Of a stretch of DNA of 39,103 nucleotides, positions 33,530 through 39,103 are shown piece after piece. The number at the start of each line of letters is the position of its first letter. Within the stretch, counting starts at the first letter, position 1. The notes beneath the pieces are model-generated. The model searched no databases, had not been told where the DNA came from, and was given only the letters and a program-made list of their open reading frames with translations. Source of the stretch: Pirellulaceae bacterium (GTDB lineage: Bacteria > Planctomycetota > Planctomycetia > Pirellulales > Pirellulaceae); assembly GCA_028066335.1 (NCBI GenBank), contig JALCBQ010000010.1:1-39103 (forward strand), written 5' to 3'. The translations under genes were made by a program, and so were the position numbers.

Positions 33530-34060
33530 CTACAGGGGGTGACATTTTTTGCCGTCGCTACTGTTATTAAGGCGTCTGTGGTTTTGGTATTTTTCAACAC
33601 TCCATGTGGCCCCCTTTTTCAGATTTTTTTGAGAGGAGGATTTCCATTCCCTCTTTTTGCTTTCTTCTTCGCTTAAGAGATAAAGTGAAAGAATATCATA
33701 GTTTATCTCATACTCATTCGACCTTTGAAATCCTCTGGTGTTCGAGCGATAATATCTGGCTAAAATACCGAATCCCTCGGCCAGACGCAGGTATCGCTGA
33801 ACCGACCGGCGCGATAAATTCATCTTCTTGCAAAGATACCAAATACCAGGGCGACAAACGGGGCGACTCGTTGCAGAAAGCGCCACCAGAAGGTTTACCA
33901 ATCGGCCATGACGCTTCTGCGAAAGGCCAAAATCAAGTCGGTCCCACGTATACGAAAATTGAAACTTCCATTGTGGATTTTCGTTTTTATGAGGCCTCTT
34001 TTCTTCAAAACTCTCTCGAACAGGAAGAACTTCTCCCTGATGTTTTGCGCTTTCATTCAT
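33530..34060 (-). CDS. winged-helix (HTH_36-like) protein, possible replication initiator
   Basis: A 176-residue protein. The middle carries the helix-turn-helix: VCRPGIWYLCKKMNLSRRSVQRYLRLAEGFGILARYYRS followed by FQRSNEYEINYDIL (each read in parts). This matches the HTH_36/replication-protein-type pattern, with LSRRSVQRYL as recognition helix and the SNEYEINYDI strand as the wing. The ends are charged and of low complexity. Such domains are found in phage and plasmid replication or regulation proteins. The start ATG 34060 has AGGAA close by. It is divergent from the capsid operon, as early and late phage genes often are, and upstream of a hypothetical gene by 89 bases. Confidence 0.7.
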   Translation of the reverse strand: MNESAKHQGEVLPVRESFEEKRPHKNENPQWKFQFSYTWDRLDFGLSQKRHGRLVNLLVALSATSRPVCRPGIWYLCKKMNLSRRSVQRYLRLAEGFGILARYYRSNTRGFQRSNEYEINYDILSLYLLSEEESKKREWKSSSQKNLKKGATWSVEKYQNHRRLNNSSDGKKCHPL

Positions 34061-34318
34061 TTCCTGCCCTCTTTCCTCTCTATCTTTCTACAAAGGTTCC
34101 AATACTCGTTTGTAAACACAATTAATGTTGATGAAGTGAAGAGATATTGCAAACAAATGGACTAGAAATTTCTTTCTAAAAATCTTTCAGGGCAGTAATT
34201 TTTTTCGAGCAACCTGAAAATGATAAAAAATTTTTAGAATTGGTCCACTTTCCTTGTCTTTTTTCTCAAGATGGTAATGATAGTTTTGTCAGAACAAATT
34301 TTTTTTACGAGGAAAACC

Positions 34319-34966
34319 ATGTCTTCAAAAAATAAAAAGCTCAAACAGTCGCAATTTTTAGAAGAGCGAGAATCTCATACACCAGATCGATTAGATAGCA
34401 TGTCTACTAGTGATGATTCCTCTTTGACAAGAGCGCCGAAAAAATCAGTTTCAGAGGAAAGTGGGGAGGAGGCCCGGTCGGATCAGCCTGCCACAAGTGA
34501 AGGTGACCTGGCCTCCTCTATTGGGGAAAACACCACCCCCGAAACGGCCTCTGCAGATCGTCCTGCCGTGTCAGATTCGGCCAACCGTCCTGAAGAGACG
34601 GCAGAATCAGCCCAAGGACCAAACCCCGATATATCGCTTGAAATAAGACATAAAATGGCTATCGATTCATTAGATAAATACAACCATCTAACGCCAGAAA
34701 TTCGCCATACTTTTGAAAAAATGGTCCTCAGTGCAAACAAGGTCGACCCGACTGGCGGCCTTCTCCTTGATCACCGTCAGGTGTTGGGACTGTTAGAGGA
34801 ATACGGAAAACATCATACAAACGCCCTCTCGACGGCCTATACCGAAGTTCCCCACCAATATGGCAATGCCTTTTATCAAGAAAAGGCACCAGAAAGTGAA
34901 TCTGAACAAGCGCATAAAATTGCTCAATCCCAATTACAAAAAAGTGGTCATACTCCACTTTCATAA
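34319..34966 (+). CDS. acidic protein before the capsid gene, possible scaffold
   Basis: The frame opens at 34271, but ATG 34319 has GAGGA 5 bases ahead; this gives 215 residues. The first half is Ser/Glu/Thr/Asp rich and disordered. The second half is helical: PDISLEIRHKMAIDSLDKYNHL, TPEIRHTFEKMVLSAN and ALSTAYTEVPHQYGNAFYQE. It directly precedes the capsid-like gene by 38 bases, the usual place for a scaffold or an internal-scaffold protease. No protease motif is visible. The acidic, low-complexity composition fits a scaffold, but the call rests mainly on position. Confidence 0.5.
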   Translation: MSSKNKKLKQSQFLEERESHTPDRLDSMSTSDDSSLTRAPKKSVSEESGEEARSDQPATSEGDLASSIGENTTPETASADRPAVSDSANRPEETAESAQGPNPDISLEIRHKMAIDSLDKYNHLTPEIRHTFEKMVLSANKVDPTGGLLLDHRQVLGLLEEYGKHHTNALSTAYTEVPHQYGNAFYQEKAPESESEQAHKIAQSQLQKSGHTPLS

Positions 34967-35004
34967 CTTTCACATAAAACTCATTTCATTCCAGGAGAAA
35001 TAAA

Positions 35005-36120
35005 ATGGCAAAGAACGTCTCTGAACTTCTTAACCCGGCAACTGTTTCAGCTTTGGTTCAACAAGCGCAGTTTTCCGGATCCAGCCTCCAACGTCTTTTT
35101 GGCTGGGGCTTTAGCGGAACCAACCGTAGAAAAATGACTGGTCGACAATATCGTTATCGGCAACTAAGTCACCCTGGGGAACTTGCCAGTGGTCGCCTAC
35201 CCGGTACCGAGACCGCTTCACCAGATCCCCAAAGTGGCCCTACTATTTCTGATGACTTTTTACGAGCGGCTGAGACTTCTCATATTAAAGACGAAGATCT
35301 CATGCAGGCAAGAATTTTTGTTCCAGATAGCCAGGAAGCCCTTGATGAAGGTATAGAACGGCACATTACACGAAAAGAGATTCAGCTTGCCCAGCGATTT
35401 GTAAATTTTCGTGAATATCAAACTGCTGCACTTCTTCACGGTCAATACTCTTATAGTTATGACGAAGATTTTGTAAGATATTCTTACGGTCATTCAGGAT
35501 CTACCAATATCAGCTATAACATACCGGCATCTCATAGAGATAAACTAGCGATCGAGGGATCGGACATTATCACTGCGAGTTGGGCAACCCCTTCAACCGA
35601 TATCCCTAAAGAGATATCTGAGGTTAATGCCGCTATGGTTCGATCCTCCGGGATGGGGATTTCGAATATTGTTGTCAACGGTACGATGTGGGAACATATT
35701 ATTAACAATACCAAAGTTAAAGAACTTGGTGGATCAGAAGGGGTCATTTCCTCAATTTCTGGTGATCAGTCTCATGGTGACTTTTCGGCGAAGCTTCGTG
35801 CCTTTCCATGGCTAACCTTCTACGTTGTCGACTATGAAATTCCAGTATGGAATGGCTCTTCTTATGTCTCTGAGAAGGCTATTCCCGACGAAATGGTCGC
35901 CTTTATTCCACGTCCTTCTTCAACATGGGCCGAGTATATCGAAGGCTCCGAAGTTGTCGCCAGCAGCAGCGAAGAAAAGCACGAGGCCTTTGGGTTCCAT
36001 ATGTGGGCCAACAGTTCCTTGAATCCAAGTGGCTGGGATTTAAATGGTGTCGATAACGGTGTGGTCGCCCTTTACAATCCGACCGCCCTTGCTGTTGCCG
36101 ATGTTCTAAATTTTGTATAA
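35005..36120 (+). CDS. probable phage major capsid protein (HK97-fold, E-like)
   Basis: A 371-residue protein with an AGGAGA ribosome site. The N-terminal arm (SELLNPATVSALVQQAQ), a spine-helix-like segment (ITRKEIQLAQRFVNFREYQTAALLHGQYSYSY, in parts), and a C-terminal stretch DEMVAFIPRPSSTWAEYIEG fit phage capsid proteins of the lambda-E/major-capsid-E type. The central part (VVNGTMWEHIINNTKVKEL, FPWLTFYVVDYEIPVW) resembles the A-domain sheets. No N-terminal cleavage domain is apparent. It is followed by a strong terminator, as in highly expressed capsid genes. I infer the family from pattern and context; an unrelated capsid type is possible. Confidence 0.7.
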   Translation: MAKNVSELLNPATVSALVQQAQFSGSSLQRLFGWGFSGTNRRKMTGRQYRYRQLSHPGELASGRLPGTETASPDPQSGPTISDDFLRAAETSHIKDEDLMQARIFVPDSQEALDEGIERHITRKEIQLAQRFVNFREYQTAALLHGQYSYSYDEDFVRYSYGHSGSTNISYNIPASHRDKLAIEGSDIITASWATPSTDIPKEISEVNAAMVRSSGMGISNIVVNGTMWEHIINNTKVKELGGSEGVISSISGDQSHGDFSAKLRAFPWLTFYVVDYEIPVWNGSSYVSEKAIPDEMVAFIPRPSSTWAEYIEGSEVVASSSEEKHEAFGFHMWANSSLNPSGWDLNGVDNGVVALYNPTALAVADVLNFV

Positions 36121-36162
36121 GGCTCTATTACATTTCCAGTTTTCTGCCAGCACTTTGTGCAC

Positions 36163-36199
36163 GTGGCAAGCTTTCAACGTATTAGCTTGCCACTTTTTT
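36163..36199 (+). terminator. strong intrinsic terminator after the capsid gene
   Basis: GTGGCAAGCT (36163-36172) pairs with AGCTTGCCAC (36184-36193) over 10 bp with an 11-base loop, followed by TTTTTT (36194-36199). It probably lets the capsid mRNA exceed that of the connector genes that follow. Confidence 0.9.
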
Positions 36200-36215
36200 A
36201 AGTAAAGAGGAGATC

Positions 36216-36626
36216 ATGGAGACTCAAATATACTGCACTACTGAAGATATTCAATCGATTCTTTCGTATGACTATTTATTGTTATGCACAGACGACGACC
36301 GAGATGGCCAGCTTTCACCCAATGAGAGTAGTTATATCACTTTGGCTATTGAACGAGCCGCAAACTTAATGAATGCCTATTTATCAAGAGTGCTAAAACT
36401 GGAAGACCTTCTTTCTAACAGCTGGTGCCGTGATTGTAATTCGGCCTTGGCGGCATATTTCATATCTATTAGAAGAGGAAATCCCCCTCCAAAATCGATC
36501 GAAGTTTTATACCATTATTATATCGACCTTATCCAGGATATTCGAAAGGGGCACGCAGTCGTTCCACAAGCTATAGATACAATATCACAGAAGCCTTCGA
36601 TCGTTGAAAGCCGTAGCTATCGATAG
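36216..36626 (+). CDS. phage head-tail connector/adaptor protein (gp36/DUF1320-like)
   Basis: A 136-residue protein with a strong GAGGAG site. The pattern CTTEDIQSILSYDYLLLCTDDD-RDGQLSP (read in parts), then a helical ITLAIERAANLMNAYLSRVLKLE, and SALAAYFISIRRGNPPPKSIEVLYHYYIDLIQDIRKGH (in parts) matches head-tail adaptors that form the ring under the portal. The D-rich DDDRDGQLSP resembles a calcium-binding turn seen in some of these proteins. The position right after the capsid gene fits. No membrane or enzymatic motif is present. Confidence 0.75.
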   Translation: METQIYCTTEDIQSILSYDYLLLCTDDDRDGQLSPNESSYITLAIERAANLMNAYLSRVLKLEDLLSNSWCRDCNSALAAYFISIRRGNPPPKSIEVLYHYYIDLIQDIRKGHAVVPQAIDTISQKPSIVESRSYR

Positions 36627-36650
36627 TCAACCCCAAAAGGAGCCCAAGCC

Positions 36651-37187
36651 ATGTTACCATCGATAGTTTACCAGGCTGTCTATTCTCGGCTTACTGATAA
36701 TCTGCCGTTTGATTCATCGACCTGTGGAGTGACTCTCAATGGCCTGCCTCCGGCAGTCCAAGCGCCTTACTATCTTTGTATTTCAGACAATGGTGCCGAT
36801 GTCGATTCTGGCGGTAACCTGATTTACACATACCACATGAAAATTGGTCTTTGGTATTCTGTAGAAGGAATCCCAACTGACCGAATATATGATAACCACT
36901 TTCTTACTGAAAGATTTTCCACCCTACTCCCCAGTGTCAAAGGTATTGAGCGCGACCTTATAGATCATCTACATGGTGACGACACATTGGCTACTTCGTT
37001 AAATGAAATTTCTAACGAAGACGAACAATTCTATAACGCTTTTTACTATAAGAAAAAGAGTCCCTGCTCTATTGAAACACCCAAAAAGCCTACAAATACC
37101 GATTCAAAGTGGATTGGATTCACAATGGATTTTTCAGGACTTAGCAGGGTTCACCTTGTAAATTACACCCTCCCTATTTATGAATAG
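36651..37187 (+). CDS. phage tail-completion/neck-like protein
   Basis: A 178-residue protein starting 24 bases after the previous stop, with AGGAG upstream. It has a compact N-terminal part (LPSIVYQAVYSRLTDNLPFD and PYYLCISDNGAD) and beta-rich segments such as LIYTYHMKIGLWYSVEGIPTDR, which resemble tail-terminator or neck proteins. The C-terminus (WIGFTMDFSGLSRVHLVNYTLPIYE) is beta-rich. No definite family was recognised; the call uses order (capsid, connector, this gene, tail tube). Confidence 0.5.
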   Translation: MLPSIVYQAVYSRLTDNLPFDSSTCGVTLNGLPPAVQAPYYLCISDNGADVDSGGNLIYTYHMKIGLWYSVEGIPTDRIYDNHFLTERFSTLLPSVKGIERDLIDHLHGDDTLATSLNEISNEDEQFYNAFYYKKKSPCSIETPKKPTNTDSKWIGFTMDFSGLSRVHLVNYTLPIYE

Positions 37188-37215
37188 CCATTTGCTTTAA
37201 TAGAGACTCGTTAGT

Positions 37216-37746
37216 ATGTCAAATCCACGAATTGCAAGCGGCCTCTACACCGCCACGATTAATTATGACAACGCTGTTTTTCCTAGCACTCCGGCAAAGG
37301 GGAAAGGGGAAATCAACCTGGGGCCTGTCAAGGGTCTAATGTTTGCCATGCGAACACCAAAGGCGATCCCTATCCGGAGCTCGTGGGGCGCTATGCGCGA
37401 GTCAGACGCCCTCGTTGCCGGAAGCGAATTATACCTTGAAATGACCCTTCTCCATTGGAACGACGATATTATTCGTGCATTATGGCCATATTCAACGAAC
37501 CACGGTGCGGTCGAGACCCCCGGGATAAAATTAGCTGACCTGGCAGGCGAGCTGCGAATTACAGCGATCCCTTCGAATACAGAAAATACAAGTCTGCGAC
37601 CCCTTACAATTTTTCACAAGGTTGTACCGGCACCCGATAGGGTCATTAAAATAAAAATGGGAAACGAGCCTCGCGAAATTCCAATTACATTTAAGGTTTA
37701 TCCTCATTATGGATACTGGTTCCAAGAAGTTAATAACGCTTATTAG
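37216..37746 (+). CDS. phage tail-tube-like protein
   Basis: A 176-residue beta-rich protein with no recognised motif. Features are SGLYTATINYDNAVF at the N-terminus, KGKGEINLGPVKGLMFA, ESDALVAGSELYLEMTLLHWNDDIIRALWPY (in parts), LRPLTIFHKVVPAPD and a C-terminal REIPITFKVYPHYGYWFQ. The length and its place after the neck-like gene match major tail tube proteins. The call is by pattern and context; it could also be a decoration or baseplate protein. Confidence 0.45.
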   Translation: MSNPRIASGLYTATINYDNAVFPSTPAKGKGEINLGPVKGLMFAMRTPKAIPIRSSWGAMRESDALVAGSELYLEMTLLHWNDDIIRALWPYSTNHGAVETPGIKLADLAGELRITAIPSNTENTSLRPLTIFHKVVPAPDRVIKIKMGNEPREIPITFKVYPHYGYWFQEVNNAY

Positions 37747-37760
37747 CAGGATATCTCATT

Positions 37761-39103
37761 ATGTATGATTTTTCTCTTATCGAATACAATGGAATTCGCT
37801 TTCCGTCTGAGAACCTTTCGTCGCCTATTTATAAAATCTCCTGTTCGCCAAACTATGACGAAAGTGGACGCAGCGTAAAGTCGGTAACCTATCAGATCGA
37901 CCTTACCTCGGTCTTAACAAACAGTAATATCGTCGATTTATCAGAGGAAATCAGCACGATAAAAAAAGTGTTGTTAGAACCAAACAAAACCCTCCTTTTA
38001 TCAAATATCGGCTACATTTTTAACTTTCAAGATCTAGGTGTTCCAGGATTTCCATCATTACAGGAAAAAGTTGTTACCCATCAAGTTACCCCAACGTTTC
38101 TAGATATTACCCCCCTTGGCGGTCATATGGCCTTTCAGGTTGATTATAAACTTGAGTTTACCGTCTCTCATACCGATCTTCAGCTTTCCAATGGCGACTG
38201 GATTTCGTTCTCCTATCAAGCAGAATATGAGATTAACGCCAAAGGACAAACAAAGAGAACAATCACGGGGACAGCACAAACTGTGCGTCGACAAGATTTG
38301 TCTCCTGGACCGATCACCCCAGATACCGCCGACGCAGTACGTGATACGCTAATAATTACCGTCCCTGAAAAATTTAGACGGGAAAAATCTACATGGAAAA
38401 TATCAAAAGATAAATCTTCTATTCATTTTACCATTATCGACGAGGAGGTACCCTCTGGCTCTTACCTCTCTTCTGTCGTTAATGCCAAAATGGAGATGGC
38501 ACTTTCGACATCAGAAGACCAAAACAGTGTTGCTCATTTTTCCGGTTTTGTAGAGACCGACCCTACCTTGCCACGGTCTGTGGCGGTTCAACGACTGCTT
38601 GAGTATATTCAATCAAAAGTTGGCCACCTCTCATCGGCCAGTGGAAACTTGTTTCTTCCCAAAAGTATGAAAATTTCTCAAGACCTTTTTGAACACAAAG
38701 CCTCGATCGAAGCGACCTATCGATCACTTTATTGTTTGTACGATCTTATAGGTAATTCTGGCATATGGTCTCCTGTCAGTCAGGACAGCCCTGAAACATG
38801 GAAATCTTCCGTCGCACACCTTTGGGGAAACCGTGGATCTGAAAAACTAACTCCTAATAAGGAGGACGATCTTCTTATTGTCCTCTCAGAAAATATTGTA
38901 AACAGCGCAACAATAGAGGACTCCACCTCCTCTCCTCCTTCTGGATCACATACTTTTACCCTTCCCCAAATTATACCTACAATTACCGAAGAAAACAGTT
39001 GGCTAGATTTCCAAACCGACCTCACTATTTATCGAAAAGAGAACGCAACGACGCATACTTTATCTGATGAGATTTCCTATTCCTCCTCTACTAATAGTCA
39101 TTA
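37761..39103 (+). CDS. large phage-type structural protein, cut by the window end
   Basis: From ATG 37761 (AGGA 10 bases upstream) the frame stays open for 447 codons to the last base. It is 14 bases after the previous stop and clearly part of the same rightward cassette. The sequence begins MYDFSLIEYNGIRFPSENLS and includes SYQAEYEINAKGQTKR, LIITVPEKFRREKSTW, AHFSGFVETDPTLPRSVAVQRL and SWLDFQTDLTIYRKE. It is rich in Ser, Thr and beta-strand patterns without a visible motif. A tail-, baseplate- or fibre-related role is an inference from position. The 3' end is outside the window. Confidence 0.65.
   Translation, partial: MYDFSLIEYNGIRFPSENLSSPIYKISCSPNYDESGRSVKSVTYQIDLTSVLTNSNIVDLSEEISTIKKVLLEPNKTLLLSNIGYIFNFQDLGVPGFPSLQEKVVTHQVTPTFLDITPLGGHMAFQVDYKLEFTVSHTDLQLSNGDWISFSYQAEYEINAKGQTKRTITGTAQTVRRQDLSPGPITPDTADAVRDTLIITVPEKFRREKSTWKISKDKSSIHFTIIDEEVPSGSYLSSVVNAKMEMALSTSEDQNSVAHFSGFVETDPTLPRSVAVQRLLEYIQSKVGHLSSASGNLFLPKSMKISQDLFEHKASIEATYRSLYCLYDLIGNSGIWSPVSQDSPETWKSSVAHLWGNRGSEKLTPNKEDDLLIVLSENIVNSATIEDSTSSPPSGSHTFTLPQIIPTITEENSWLDFQTDLTIYRKENATTHTLSDEISYSSSTNSH

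Overview
The window reads as a chromosomal segment of a free-living Gram-negative bacterium, most likely a member of the Planctomycetota. This is inferred from the protein set, not from a marker gene. The pointers are a very large low-complexity anti-sigma factor beside an ECF sigma factor, a prolipoprotein diacylglyceryl transferase (Lgt) carrying an extra periplasmic-type domain, single scattered cofactor genes instead of operons, long intergenic spaces, and a redoxin and amidohydrolase of the kind common in that phylum. The window opens inside a CBS-domain gene and closes inside a phage-type structural gene.

Region 1 (1-6.4 kb): the end of a CBS protein, a small membrane protein, a putative lipoprotein with a likely frameshifted tail, a secreted protein built from two copies of one domain, a beta-barrel outer-membrane protein, and a secreted coiled-coil protein. 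Region 2 (6.4-15.5 kb) is housekeeping: a GT2 glycosyltransferase, a nitrilase-family amidase, folK, nadA, panC and lgt. A 1.6-kb gene-free stretch at 8.6-10.2 kb holds iteron-like repeats, a 16-bp tandem repeat and a structured-RNA candidate ending in a strong hairpin terminator. Region 3 (15.7-21.8 kb) is signalling: an ECF sigma factor, its probable 828-residue anti-sigma partner, a protein of unknown function, a diguanylate cyclase and a 59-residue membrane protein. Region 4 (22-28.6 kb): tRNA-Asp(GTC) with its own promoter, a GlcG/HbpS-type protein followed by an array of about eight small hairpins at 23-24-bp spacing, a methyltransferase, a redoxin/amidohydrolase pair, and thiG and thiS facing each other tail to tail. 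Region 5 (28.8-30.9 kb): one hybrid histidine kinase with three receiver domains, the first lacking its phosphoacceptor aspartate.

Region 6 (about 31.2 kb to the end) looks like a prophage, phage satellite or phage-derived particle element. It has a helix-turn-helix/zinc-ribbon regulator, a CsrA homologue, a leftward pair (unknown protein plus winged-helix replication-type protein), then a rightward morphogenesis cassette: acidic scaffold-like protein, probable major capsid protein, strong terminator, head-tail connector, tail-completion-like protein, tail-tube-like protein and a large structural protein that runs off the end. No terminase, portal or protease precedes the capsid gene, which is unusual. 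With its own CsrA, this element is one of the two best candidates for something undescribed. The other is the hairpin array at 23.0-23.2 kb.

All functional calls rest on reading motifs by eye; no database search was run.
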